A stretch of 45,216 nt of DNA from positions 1 through 45,216 of the forward strand of contig JAJDTF010000073.1 in NCBI GenBank assembly GCA_022827265.1, given 5' to 3'. The notes beneath the pieces are model-generated. The model saw only the letters and a program-made list of their open reading frames with translations. It was not told the DNA's origin and made no database searches. Positions 6,471-15,417 of the stretch are shown piece by piece (the stretch's first letter is position 1; every line of letters begins with the position of its first letter). Position numbers and translations under genes: made by a program. The DNA comes from Acidimicrobiia bacterium. GTDB lineage: Bacteria; Actinomycetota; Acidimicrobiia; Acidimicrobiales; Poriferisodalaceae.

Positions 6471-8831
6471 ATGTATGCATCACTCGGCCGATGGTGCTTT
6501 CGCCACCCATGGCGAGTTCTGGCCGTCTGGCTGGCGGTCGCCGTCGCCGTCGGCACCGTCGCAGGCGGTCTGGGGCCCACGTTCGGCGCCGAGTTGTCCA
6601 CCCCGGACTCCCAGAGCGGCCGAGCGGCCGACATTCTCGGCGAGCACTTCGGCAGCGTGGGTTCGCGTGTCAGCGGCACGATTGTCGTCGACGCCACCGA
6701 GACAGCCGACGGCGTCGACGACCCGGCCTTGCGTGCAGCCGTGACGGAGCTGCTCAACGAGGTCGACGCGATCCCCGATGTCTCCGCAGCGTCTCCCTTT
6801 GCGCCCGGCGGGGCTCACCGCGTCGCTGCGACCGGCCCGGCAGCGGGGAAGATCGCCTACGCCGACATCGAGGTGGCCCCTGGATTCAACGTCGACGAGG
6901 CTGCCGGGCTCGGCGAAGACATCGACCATCTCATCGACGCCAGCGGGCTGCGTGGTCTCCCCGGTGTGCAGGTGCATGTCGGCGGGGCATGGCTCTCCGG
7001 GCAAGAGCCGCCCGAGACCGAGGCCATCGGGCTTGCGTTTGCGATCTTCGTGCTCATCGCGGCTGTCGGCTCGGTGGCAGCGATGGGCGTGACTGTCGGC
7101 ACCGCGCTGGCCGGCGTCGGCATCGGCGCTGCGGGCATCGTGATCATCAGCAACGTCGCCACGGTCCCCGATTTCGCATCGACGCTGGGCGTCATGATCG
7201 GCATCGGCGTCGGCATCGACTATGCGCTGTTCATCATCAATCGTGTCCGCGAGTGGACACGCCACGGCCTCGGCCTGGGCGATGCTGTGGCGGCGGCGCT
7301 CGACTCTGCGGGGCGATCGGTGGTGTTCGCCGGCGCCACGGTGGTGCTGTCGCTGCTGGGCCTGCTGCTGGTCGGCCTGCCGTTCGTCTCGGGCCTGGGC
7401 ATCTCGGCGGCAGTCACGGTCGCCATCGTCATGGCGGGCTCGATCACGCTGCTGCCTGCTGTGCTGGGGCTCGTCGGCGGGCGGCTCGGCACCGTCAGGG
7501 TGCGCGGCATCGCCGCATCGGCGCTCGTGGCCCTCGCGCTGGCCGGGTTCGGCCTGGGCGTCACGCTGCTGCTGGCGGGCATCCCTGCTGCGGTGGCAGT
7601 GATCATCGCCGGCTCGTTCGCCGGCGACCGCAATCCGCTGCGCCGCGTCATTCGGCAACGACCGCCCAAGGCGCTGCGCGAGACCGCCTGGTACCGCCTG
7701 AGCCGCGTGGTGCAAGCACGGCCGTGGGCCGGTGCGCTGGGAGGCATCGCGCTGCTGGTCCTGCTGGCGGCGCCGGTGCTGAGCCTGCGGCTGGGCTTCT
7801 CCGACGAGGGCAACTTCCCTCCCGACAGCGCCACACGGCAGGCCTACGACCTGCTCGCCGAGGGATTCGGCCCCGGCGCCAACGGGCCGCTGCTGGTGGT
7901 CGCCGAGACACCGAACCCGGGCGACATGGCGTCGCTGGGGTCGCTGGCCGAGGCCATGCGCAGCACCGACGGCATTGTCTCTGTGTCGCCGCCGGTGCCG
8001 AGCCCAGACGGCGGTGCAGCATTCATCCGGGTACAGCCGACCACTGGGCCGCAGGATGTCGCCACCGAGGAACTGGTGCAGCGCCTGCGCGACGAGGTGG
8101 TTCCCGCGGCACTCGCCGGCACGTCGGTCTCCGCGCAGGTCGGCGGCAGCGTGGCGTTCGGGATCGACTTCAGCGACTACTTGGCACAGCGGATGCTGAT
8201 CTTCTTCGCCGCAGTGCTGGGCGCCTCGTTCCTGCTGCTCATGGCGGTGTTCCGGTCGCTGGTGGTGCCGCTCAAGGCGGTGGTGATGAACATGCTGTCG
8301 ATCGGCGCTGCCTACGGCGTCGTGGTGGCCATCTTCCAATGGGGATGGCTGGGCAGCCTGTTCGGCATCGACGGGGCGCCCATCGAGCCGTTCATCCCGA
8401 TGATGCTGTTCGCGATCCTGTTCGGGCTGTCGATGGACTACGAGGTCTTCCTGCTGTCACGGATGAAGGAGGAGTACGAACGCACCGGCGACCCCGTGAA
8501 CTCCGTTGCCGACGGGCTTGCTGCAACCGCGCGAGTCATCAGCGCTGCTGCTGCGATCATGGTGGTGGTGTTCGGCAGCTTCGTGCTCGAGGACAACCGG
8601 GTCGTCAAGCTGTTCGGCTTCGGGCTCGCAGCCGCCATCGCGTTCGACGCAACTGTGGTGCGGATGCTGATCGTGCCGTCCACCATGGAACTGCTCGGCG
8701 CCCGCAACTGGTGGCTCCCGGCCTGGCTCGACCGCATCATCCCCAACCTGCGGGTCGAAGGCGAGCTGCCGGACCGCGTGCCGGCCGACGATGCAGACGG
8801 GCCCGGCTCAGCCGTCGTCGGCAGCTCCTGA
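6471..8831 (+). CDS. MMPL/RND family membrane transporter
   Basis: A 786-residue membrane protein of the MMPL branch of the RND superfamily. In actinobacteria such proteins export lipids or small hydrophobic compounds using proton motive force. It has the duplicated layout: one helix near residues 13-32, a large periplasmic loop to about residue 180, five helices including GIGIDYALFIINRVREW, a second loop, then a second bundle with FGLSMDYEVFLLSRMKEEYE. The buried GxDY and SMDYE aspartates are the proton-relay positions of the family. The ATG at 6471 is chosen because GGAAGGA lies about 12 nt upstream and the first helix follows directly. The substrate is unknown. The last 24 bp overlap the convergent gene that follows. 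Confidence 0.92.
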   Translation: MYASLGRWCFRHPWRVLAVWLAVAVAVGTVAGGLGPTFGAELSTPDSQSGRAADILGEHFGSVGSRVSGTIVVDATETADGVDDPALRAAVTELLNEVDAIPDVSAASPFAPGGAHRVAATGPAAGKIAYADIEVAPGFNVDEAAGLGEDIDHLIDASGLRGLPGVQVHVGGAWLSGQEPPETEAIGLAFAIFVLIAAVGSVAAMGVTVGTALAGVGIGAAGIVIISNVATVPDFASTLGVMIGIGVGIDYALFIINRVREWTRHGLGLGDAVAAALDSAGRSVVFAGATVVLSLLGLLLVGLPFVSGLGISAAVTVAIVMAGSITLLPAVLGLVGGRLGTVRVRGIAASALVALALAGFGLGVTLLLAGIPAAVAVIIAGSFAGDRNPLRRVIRQRPPKALRETAWYRLSRVVQARPWAGALGGIALLVLLAAPVLSLRLGFSDEGNFPPDSATRQAYDLLAEGFGPGANGPLLVVAETPNPGDMASLGSLAEAMRSTDGIVSVSPPVPSPDGGAAFIRVQPTTGPQDVATEELVQRLRDEVVPAALAGTSVSAQVGGSVAFGIDFSDYLAQRMLIFFAAVLGASFLLLMAVFRSLVVPLKAVVMNMLSIGAAYGVVVAIFQWGWLGSLFGIDGAPIEPFIPMMLFAILFGLSMDYEVFLLSRMKEEYERTGDPVNSVADGLAATARVISAAAAIMVVVFGSFVLEDNRVVKLFGFGLAAAIAFDATVVRMLIVPSTMELLGARNWWLPAWLDRIIPNLRVEGELPDRVPADDADGPGSAVVGSS

Positions 8832-9911
8832 GTCAGCATCGCTGTCCTCACTGTCGGCGTCGGCGCTCGCATCCTCCGTCGCATGATCGCCGTCAGCGGA
8901 CGGGCCGTCCGTCGGCACGTCGGGCCACGGGCACAGCACTCCCAGCAGCAGTTCATTGACGCCGATCTGCGGAGGCTCATCGCCCAGCCCGTCGCCGTCC
9001 CAGCCGCCAAAGAGCGTGTGGAACTGCTCGCACGAGGCGCGCAGGTCCGACAGTTCTTGGGGATCGATACCGGGAAGCAGACCCAGCGCGCCCGACGGGT
9101 CCGTGAAGGGATCCGCGGCGCCGAACAGCCCGAACGGAGCAGCATCGCCGCTGAACTCAAGAGCCGGTCCTCCATTCCCGAACGGCACAGACCAGCGCCG
9201 CGGCCCCGGCTCGAACCACTCGGAGAACCCGGGTCCGCCCGACCACCACCGAGGCGGAGGTTCGAAGCCGAAGCGGCCGCTGAATGAGCCGTGCAGGTCA
9301 TCGAGACTGCCCCAGTCGCTGCCACCGCCGCAGCGTCCCTGTGCTCCGGGGTACCGCTTTGCGGCGGCATCGCGCTTGCCGTCGGTGAACGCCCACCCTC
9401 GGGAGCCACATTGTCGCTGCGGACCCCGATGCTTCAGCCCGCGTTGCCGACCGCAGGCGTCGCCGAAGCCGTGATCGTCACAGTGACGGTCGAAGCCCGC
9501 GTCGAACCTGTCATACACGTAATCGGGACTGCCGGGGCCGTTGTGATGCACGCCCTCGATGATGAGATCTCGGCCGTTGGGACCTGTGCTGGTCGAGTAG
9601 GCGAACCAGCCGTCGTCGTAGCCGTCATCGAATACGGCCTGCGCCGTTGCGATGACGGCGAGAACGAGCAGCGCTGTCAGCGCTGCCGCAGATATGGCTG
9701 CCAGCAGCTTGAAGAAGGTCGGCAAGCGACGTGCCGACCGCGACCACCTGCGAATCCGCCCGCTCCGCTTCTGCTCGGGAGTCGCAACAGCACCGGGCGG
9801 CGGATCGGTGTCGTCATTGGCGCCGGCGGGTTCCTGCTCGCTCACGTCAGCGCCTTGGCCGGGTGCCTCAGCGCTGTCGGCACTGCCGCGCTCGTCCGGT
9901 GTGGCTGCCAT
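8808..9911 (-). CDS. single-pass membrane protein with Asp-rich C-terminus, unknown function
   Basis: I do not recognise a family for this 367-residue protein. It begins MAATPDERGS with a Ser/Glu/Pro-rich cytoplasmic segment of about 80 residues. One transmembrane helix follows (LLAAISAAALTALLVLAVIA), then a long extracytoplasmic part rich in Gly, Trp, Asp and Pro. Four cysteines cluster around CDDHGFGDACGRQRG and more follow, so disulfides are likely. The tail is almost only Ala, Asp, Ser and Glu. TATCTT 7 nt before the ATG at 9911 indicates a leaderless start. It is convergent with the MMPL gene and overlaps its 3' end by 24 bp. An envelope role is inferred from topology only. Confidence 0.7.
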   Translation of the reverse strand: MAATPDERGSADSAEAPGQGADVSEQEPAGANDDTDPPPGAVATPEQKRSGRIRRWSRSARRLPTFFKLLAAISAAALTALLVLAVIATAQAVFDDGYDDGWFAYSTSTGPNGRDLIIEGVHHNGPGSPDYVYDRFDAGFDRHCDDHGFGDACGRQRGLKHRGPQRQCGSRGWAFTDGKRDAAAKRYPGAQGRCGGGSDWGSLDDLHGSFSGRFGFEPPPRWWSGGPGFSEWFEPGPRRWSVPFGNGGPALEFSGDAAPFGLFGAADPFTDPSGALGLLPGIDPQELSDLRASCEQFHTLFGGWDGDGLGDEPPQIGVNELLLGVLCPWPDVPTDGPSADGDHATEDASADADSEDSDADSGAADDG

Positions 9912-9918
9912 GACGCCG

Positions 9919-9924
9919 AAGATA
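9919..9924 (-). promoter_or_regulatory. -10 element TATCTT for the Asp-rich membrane protein
   Basis: TATCTT on the minus strand is exactly 7 nt upstream of the ATG at 9911, with no Shine-Dalgarno sequence between them. Confidence 0.45.
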
Positions 9925-10163
9925 CTGCTGTCCCCGCGTGCGAATGCGCGCGAGTGGTCTGTCGCGGGTTCGGCTGCGCGGCGCCGCTGTCTCCTGACCT
10001 CGGCAAGTGCGCCGCTGCACCCTGCAAGCAAGCTGCGGAAGCATCACGGGACTCCGCGGACGCGATTTGTCAGCAGGTTCCCCGAACCGAGCGCTGATGC
10101 GAATCACCCGGCAGCAGATGCGAGCGCTTCAGGGGCACCCTCGGGGAAGTGAGGTCCATCCAG

Positions 10164-10649
10164 TCAGTCGGCCGCAAAATCGGCTGCCTCGGCACCGCTC
10201 GCTCGCACCAGTTCATCTGGCGTCAATTCGAAGACCGTGTCGGGTGTGCCCGCGGCGGCCCACACTGTGTCGTAGGCCAGCAGCGCGCGGTCCACGACCG
10301 TTCGCAGCGGTCGAGCGTGGCCGAACGGTGGCGTCCCGCCGATCGCGTAGCCAGTGGCCTCCCGCACGCCATCGGCGTCAGCACGGCTGATCGCGCCTCC
10401 GAGCAGGTCGCCCAGCCGGGTGGTATCGACCCGGTTCGCACCGGAGGTCAATGCCAGCACCGGCTCACCGCCGCACAGGAACACCAGCGATTTCACGATC
10501 TGGCCGAGCTCGCAGCCCACAGCGGCAGCCGCCTGTTCGGCAGTACGCGTGCCCTCAGGAAAGCGCAGGATCTCCGGCGTCAAGCCCAGCGCCTCGGCCC
10601 TCGCAAGGAACCGCTGCCGAGCACCCGCTCTGCGCCTGCCTTCACTCAT
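10164..10649 (-). CDS. YbaK/EbsC-type aminoacyl-tRNA deacylase
   Basis: A 161-residue protein of the YbaK/ProX editing family, which hydrolyses mischarged tRNA such as Cys-tRNA(Pro) or Ala-tRNA(Pro). The family core is visible: EILRFPEGTRTAEQAAAAVG, then QIVKSLVFLCGG with the invariant lysine, then the GANRVDTTRLG helix, and IGGTPPFGH near residue 110. The ATG at 10649 is chosen over upstream in-frame starts, because TAGCTT lies 7 nt before it. Cytoplasmic. The exact tRNA substrate cannot be told from the sequence. Confidence 0.88.
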   Translation of the reverse strand: MSEGRRRAGARQRFLARAEALGLTPEILRFPEGTRTAEQAAAAVGCELGQIVKSLVFLCGGEPVLALTSGANRVDTTRLGDLLGGAISRADADGVREATGYAIGGTPPFGHARPLRTVVDRALLAYDTVWAAAGTPDTVFELTPDELVRASGAEAADFAAD

Positions 10650-10656
10650 CCGCGGC

Positions 10657-10662
10657 AAGCTA
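10657..10662 (-). promoter_or_regulatory. -10 element TAGCTT for the YbaK-like gene
   Basis: TAGCTT on the minus strand is followed by 7 nt and the ATG at 10649. It supports the shorter start of the YbaK-like protein. Confidence 0.45.
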
Positions 10663-10887
10663 TCGAGCGGGGGCAAAGCTGCCTGCGTCAGCGCCGCAGG
10701 GTGCTGACGGGAATCGCCCACAGGCGGTCTCCCAGACCGCGTTCTGCGTCAGGTGACATCACGACGCCGGCGGCCCGGCTGTGGCGCACCTGCCGTTCCT
10801 CTCGGCTCGGGGCGCACGCGACGCCCCGCGGCGGAGGTGCTGGACTGTGTGGGGACCGGGCGCGCAGTATTGGTTGGCGTGCGGTGC

Positions 10888-11328
10888 TCAGCCGATGACG
10901 CCGCCGGCGCCGATCACGCCGGCGACGCTGAGCCAGATTGGCACCATGATGGACACGCCGATGCCCACGAGCCAGTAGTGGCGCACCCGCTGCGCCTTGC
11001 TGTCCTCGTCGCGCTGTGCGGCGAGCCCATCGACCTTCGTGTCGAGCTTGGCCACGGCAGTTTCGAGGCCGGTCACCCTGGCATCCAGGCCGTCGACCTT
11101 GCTGTCGATCTTGCTGTCGAGCCGGTCGACTTTGGCTTCGAGTTTGGCGAGGTCGTCCTTGGTGGCGAACCGTGACAGCTCGCGCGACAGCTCGCCGGTG
11201 AGGAAGTCCTTGGTGACCAGGTCCGACAGCGGGGCGGGGGCGAGGCACGACATCAGGTACTCGGCGCGCTGCTCGTCGGTCTGCTCACGCAGCCAAGCGT
11301 AGATGCCCGAGCGGATCTCTTCAGACAC
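10888..11328 (-). CDS. coiled-coil protein with C-terminal membrane anchor
   Basis: A 146-residue protein starting at GTG 11328, with a strong GGGAGGG site 6 nt upstream. The first 60 residues are probably helical and soluble. Residues 60-115 are a heptad-like coiled coil built from repeats of the type KVDRLDSKIDSKVDGLD. The last 25 residues form one hydrophobic helix (WLVGIGVSIMVPIWLSVAGV), so the protein is tail-anchored. It resembles small coiled-coil membrane proteins such as the DUF1640 type, but I cannot assign a function. It has no evident operon partner. Confidence 0.7.
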   Translation of the reverse strand: MSEEIRSGIYAWLREQTDEQRAEYLMSCLAPAPLSDLVTKDFLTGELSRELSRFATKDDLAKLEAKVDRLDSKIDSKVDGLDARVTGLETAVAKLDTKVDGLAAQRDEDSKAQRVRHYWLVGIGVSIMVPIWLSVAGVIGAGGVIG

Positions 11329-11574
11329 GGCAGCCCTCCCATGGCGCTGGCAGCGACAGGACCGAACCGTAGATACAGAAACTCGATGCTTCCAAATGAT
11401 TTTCGGAGGCTTCCGCAGGCACATGTACCGAACAGCGAAGGCTCACGGCGTGCAGCCGGGGCTGCACCGAAGGAACCCGGTGCGACCCCGACAAGCAGAT
11501 CCCTAGACGCACCACGCAACGGGGCACTGCCCGGGCAGGGTGTTGTTCGAAGCACGAAAGGTTCTGCAGCCGCG

Positions 11575-12861
11575 TCAGCGGGCTTGCACCGCCACCCGGC
11601 AGCTTCCCGCTGCACGGGCCACACCCCCGATCTGGTCGGGGCGCGGCCTGGGATCGTCGAACAGCGGCACCAGCTCGTACGCGTCGAACAGTTGCTCAAG
11701 CACGCGCGACATCGCCGTCAGGGAAAAGGGCCGCGCCGGACAGGCGTGGGGGCCCACACCGAAGGTGACGACCGACTCGGGTGCCAGCCCCGATGGCGCC
11801 ACCAGGCGGGACCCCTGCCACCGGTCGGGGTCGTAGCGATCCAGCCCGGGACCGGCGGACGTGTTCGTCAGCGGCAGGAATGTCGCCAGCGAGGCGCCGG
11901 GAGCAACCTCGTAGATCCGGGAGCCGTCATCGATGGTCACGGGTTCGAGCACCATGCGCAGCATGATGGATCGCTGGCCGATGCGAGTCGACTCCAGCGC
12001 ACAACGCGACGCCAAGTCGTGATCGTCTCCTCGGCGAACCCGTATGCGGGCGATCACGTCGGGATGCTGCACCAGGTGGACAAGCGACCAACCGAGCGCT
12101 GCGAACAGGTTGGACATCGATGCGATGTGGATCAGTATCACGTCGCGGGCCACGCCGACTCGTCTCTCCGCATCGGGGGCGTCAGCCCATCGTTCGAGGA
12201 TCATGTCCAGCACATCGCCGACAGGCCGGCGGCGAGCGGCCACTGTGTCGGCCAGGATCTGCTCGGCCTTGGCCATGGCGGCGTACTCGGCGGCTTTGCC
12301 CGACTGTGCGACATCTCGCATGCGAGCAGGCGCCACGAACGCCTCGGACCCGTCGAGCGCATCCAGCGCTGCGGTCAGTTCCTCGAATCTGTCTGAGCGC
12401 AGCATCTCGCGGCCGCCCCAGCTGGCCAGACCCATGCGGTGGCCGAGCCGTCGGGCGAAATCGAACAGATCGATCTCGGCGCCGTGACTCAGTTCTGCCA
12501 GTTGGGCCGAGATGGCCGCTTCCAGCGACGCTCGCAGGCCCGACGCCTGGGCTCGGGTGAACAGCTCGTGGGGCAGGGTCCGCCGACCGTCGAAGAGCTC
12601 GTCGGGAAGCTTGCGGCTGAGCATCTGCCAGTCGGCGAGGGCCTTGCTGGCCTGCTGTTCGGGAACGGCGTAGAAATGCCTGAGGCCGACTGGTGAGAAC
12701 AGGAACAGGTAGCGATCGTCGCCGCTGTCGACCACGAAGGTGTCGCCGCACACCGACCGGGCAGCACCGATAGCCGCCACAGTGTCGCTCACCGGGCCGT
12801 CCCACGGGAGCACGCAATCGGCGATGGCGGGCATCGGGGTGATCAGCGGCGGCTCGGCCAT
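11575..12861 (-). CDS. cytochrome P450 with atypical I helix
   Basis: A 428-residue heme monooxygenase-like protein. The heme ligand loop is FGVGPHACPARPFS with Cys about residue 374, and the ExxR motif is ESTR near residue 294. The I-helix segment reads HIASMSNLFAALGWSL, without the usual acidic-Thr pair that protonates the iron-bound oxygen. An Asn at this place recalls CYP7/CYP8-type enzymes. It may therefore be a peroxygenase, isomerase or unusual hydroxylase; that is inference. The ATG at 12861 has TATAAC 7 nt upstream and no Shine-Dalgarno sequence. No ferredoxin or ferredoxin reductase is adjacent. Confidence 0.88.
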   Translation of the reverse strand: MAEPPLITPMPAIADCVLPWDGPVSDTVAAIGAARSVCGDTFVVDSGDDRYLFLFSPVGLRHFYAVPEQQASKALADWQMLSRKLPDELFDGRRTLPHELFTRAQASGLRASLEAAISAQLAELSHGAEIDLFDFARRLGHRMGLASWGGREMLRSDRFEELTAALDALDGSEAFVAPARMRDVAQSGKAAEYAAMAKAEQILADTVAARRRPVGDVLDMILERWADAPDAERRVGVARDVILIHIASMSNLFAALGWSLVHLVQHPDVIARIRVRRGDDHDLASRCALESTRIGQRSIMLRMVLEPVTIDDGSRIYEVAPGASLATFLPLTNTSAGPGLDRYDPDRWQGSRLVAPSGLAPESVVTFGVGPHACPARPFSLTAMSRVLEQLFDAYELVPLFDDPRPRPDQIGGVARAAGSCRVAVQAR

Positions 12862-12868
12862 CGGTTGC

Positions 12869-12874
12869 GTTATA
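12869..12874 (-). promoter_or_regulatory. -10 element TATAAC for the P450 gene
   Basis: TATAAC, a variant of the TANNNT element, is 7 nt before the ATG at 12861 on the minus strand. The spacing is the same as at other proposed leaderless genes. Confidence 0.4.
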
Positions 12875-12956
12875 GCTGATGGGTTGACGAACTACGCCAC
12901 AGCGCCAGAGGGACCAGCGCCCATCGGCGCCAGATGGGCGGGCAATGGGTCGCCCG

Positions 12957-14000
12957 TTACTCGGCCCAGGCCTTGATCTGGGAGATGACCTCGAGGGGGT
13001 TCTCGGTTTCCTGCGGGATGGTGATGTCGAGGTACGACACGCCCACCGAGCGGTACACCTCGATGCGCTCGCGCACCCGCTCCGGGTCGCCGGTGAGGCT
13101 GGCCCGGTCGACGTAGTCGTCGGGCACCGCCGCGAACGCCTCGTCCCGCTTGCCGGTCAGGAACAGGTCCTGGATCTTCTCTGCCTCGTCCACGTACCCG
13201 TAGCGCTTGAACAGGTCGTTGTAGAAGTTCTTGTCGCGAGCGCCCATGCCGCCCACATAGAAGCCGACGTTGTCGCGCACGCCCTTGCGGACGCCGTCGA
13301 CCATCGGGCCCGAGCCCATCGCCACCGTGCCGCCCGCCACGATCTGCAGGTCGCCCAGGTCGTCGGAGCGCTTCGCACCGCCGGCGTCCAGCGCATCGCC
13401 CCACACGTCGTTGAACTTCTCGGGAAGGAAGTGGATGGGCTGCCACACCTCGGCGAGCTCGGCGGTCATCTCCACGTTGCGCGGGCCGATGGACGCCACC
13501 GCGATCGGGATGTCGCGGCGGTGCGGCTTGGCCATGAGCTTGAGCGGCTTGCCCAAGCCCGTGCCGCCGTCATAGGGCAGGCTGACGGCGCTGCCGTCGT
13601 GGACCACCTTGTCGCCCGACCACACCTTGCGGCAGATCTCGATCACGTCGCGAGTCCGTCCCATCGGCTTGGAGAACGGCACTCCATGCCAGCCCTCGAT
13701 CACCTGCGGCCCCGAAGTGCCGAGGCCCAGGATGAACCGGCCTTCGGACAGCGTGTCAATGGTCATGGCGGTCTGGGCGATGATGGCGGGGCTGCGCGAG
13801 TAGATCGGCAGGATGCCGGTCATGAGCTGGATGCGCTCGGTCTTGGCAGCCACGTACGCCAGCGTCGACACCAGGTCGAAGCCGTAGATCTCGCCGCCCC
13901 AGATCATGTCGACACCGGCGGCCTCGAGATCGGCCACGTGCTGCGTGAGGCGCTTGGGGTCCAAGCTCGCGCCCGCGCCGATCGCCATGGATATCTTCAT
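12957..14000 (-). CDS. LLM-class F420-dependent oxidoreductase
   Basis: A 347-residue TIM-barrel enzyme of the luciferase-like monooxygenase superfamily, of the type that in actinobacteria uses reduced cofactor F420. It begins MKISMAIGAGASLD and contains GRFILGLGTSGPQVIEGWHG near residue 87, the substrate and cofactor loop of the family. PIAVASIGPRNVEMTAELA follows near residue 165. The ATG at 14000 has a GGAG site 9-10 nt upstream. The substrate is unknown. It is divergently oriented to the acyl-CoA dehydrogenase at 14111, and the two may be controlled together from the 110-bp gap. Confidence 0.88.
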   Translation of the reverse strand: MKISMAIGAGASLDPKRLTQHVADLEAAGVDMIWGGEIYGFDLVSTLAYVAAKTERIQLMTGILPIYSRSPAIIAQTAMTIDTLSEGRFILGLGTSGPQVIEGWHGVPFSKPMGRTRDVIEICRKVWSGDKVVHDGSAVSLPYDGGTGLGKPLKLMAKPHRRDIPIAVASIGPRNVEMTAELAEVWQPIHFLPEKFNDVWGDALDAGGAKRSDDLGDLQIVAGGTVAMGSGPMVDGVRKGVRDNVGFYVGGMGARDKNFYNDLFKRYGYVDEAEKIQDLFLTGKRDEAFAAVPDDYVDRASLTGDPERVRERIEVYRSVGVSYLDITIPQETENPLEVISQIKAWAE

Positions 14001-14110
14001 CGTCGTACTCCGTCGTGCTCGCTGCTGCGTTCGGTCGGCGCGAATGCTAGGAGCAACGTCGCGTCGATGACGGGGCACGCATCGGCGGCACCCGCTCGGG
14101 AGGAGCAGTC

Positions 14111-15370
14111 ATGGAGGCTCACGGAGGCACTGGAGCGTCGGCGGCGGCCGCAGACGACATCGCGGACGACGTCGCGGACGAGATCATCGAGACGCTGCGG
14201 CGCTGGGTGGACGAGGTGGTGGTGCCCGAGTCGTCTGCGCTCGAGCTGGCCGACGAGTACCCCACCGCGATGGCCTCCCAGATGGAGGACTTCGGCCTGT
14301 TCGGGGCGACCATTCCTGAATCGCACGGCGGTCTCGACCTCGACCATGTGACCTACGCCCGGGTGATCGAGGAGCTGTCGCGGGGGTGGATGTCGCTGGC
14401 GGGGATCGTCAACAGCCACCTCATCTGCGCCAAGCTGATCGACCGATTCGGCACCGACGACCAGCGCAACCGGTCGCTGCCCGGAATGGCCACCGGCAAG
14501 CTGCGCGGCTGCTTCTCGCTGTCTGAGCCCGACAGCGGCTCAGACGCCGGCGCGCTGCGCTGCCGTGCGGTGCGCGACGGCGACGAATTCGTCATCAACG
14601 GCACCAAGATGTGGGTCACCAACGGCGAGCGTGCGGGCGTCGTGGCGCTGCTGGCTCGGGTGCCAGAGGGCGACCCCTCGGGCAGCTCAGGCATCACCTG
14701 CTTCCTCGTGGACAAGACGCCGGGCAAGCATTCGGGCGGCATCACGGTGAGCCGCAAGATCGACAAGATCGGCTACCGCGGGCTGGAGACCGTCGAGATG
14801 TCCTACGTGGACCACCGGGTGCCGGCCGACCGTGTGCTGGGCGGTGACGGCCTCACGGATGCCGCCAGCCGCGGCGGGGGCGACGGTGCGGGTCACGGCG
14901 GCGGGATCGGCAACGGGCTGCGGTGGGCGCTCGCTGCGCTGGAACTGGGGCGCATCAACGTGGCGGCCCGGGGCGTCGGCGTGGCCCAGGCCGCGTATGA
15001 CGCCGCGGTCGCGTACGCGAAGGAGCGTGAGGCGTTCGGCAAGCCCATCGCCAAGCACCAGGCCATCGCTTTCAAGATCGCCGAGATGGCCACCAAGCTG
15101 CACGCCGCCCGGCTGATGACCTACGACGCCGCCCGCAAGGCCGACGCCGGCGAGCGGGTCGACCTGGCTGCGGGCATGGCCAAGCTTTTCGCATCGGAGA
15201 CGGCTGCGGAGCTGTCGCTGGACGCCATGCGCATTCACGGCGGGAACGGGTTCTCCACCGAGTACCCGGTGGAGCGCTACTACCGCGATGCACCGCTGAT
15301 GATCATCGGCGAGGGCACGAGCGAGATCCAGAAGCTGGTCATCAGCCGCGCCCTGCTCGCTGACGACTGA
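14111..15370 (+). CDS. acyl-CoA dehydrogenase
   Basis: A 419-residue flavoprotein that introduces a trans double bond between the alpha and beta carbons of an acyl-CoA and passes electrons to ETF. The family signature GCFSLSEPDSGSDAGALRCR sits near residue 135, followed by INGTKMWVTNGERA. The C-terminal domain carries EREAFGKPIAKHQAI and IGEGTSEIQKLVISRAL, where the Glu of GEGT is the expected catalytic base. A Gly-rich insertion (SRGGGDGAGHGGGIGNG) near residue 255 is slightly unusual. A GGGAGGAG site lies about 6 nt before the ATG. It is followed after 47 bp by the flavin oxidase on the same strand, so an operon is likely. Confidence 0.92.
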   Translation: MEAHGGTGASAAAADDIADDVADEIIETLRRWVDEVVVPESSALELADEYPTAMASQMEDFGLFGATIPESHGGLDLDHVTYARVIEELSRGWMSLAGIVNSHLICAKLIDRFGTDDQRNRSLPGMATGKLRGCFSLSEPDSGSDAGALRCRAVRDGDEFVINGTKMWVTNGERAGVVALLARVPEGDPSGSSGITCFLVDKTPGKHSGGITVSRKIDKIGYRGLETVEMSYVDHRVPADRVLGGDGLTDAASRGGGDGAGHGGGIGNGLRWALAALELGRINVAARGVGVAQAAYDAAVAYAKEREAFGKPIAKHQAIAFKIAEMATKLHAARLMTYDAARKADAGERVDLAAGMAKLFASETAAELSLDAMRIHGGNGFSTEYPVERYYRDAPLMIIGEGTSEIQKLVISRALLADD

Positions 15371-15417
15371 GACCAGGCGCGCCTAGGTTGACGGTCGCGT
15401 AGCTGGAGGTATGAGCA

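Noticed and set aside
6480-8339. 619-codon minus-strand frame and 822-codon plus-strand frame over the MMPL gene
   Set aside because: Both are shadows of the MMPL coding sequence; the MMPL frame alone has membrane helices and conserved motifs.
10688-10759. Short minus-strand frame ending DRLWAIPVSTLRR
   Set aside because: It is 23 codons long, lacks a ribosome binding site, and has no recognisable similarity.
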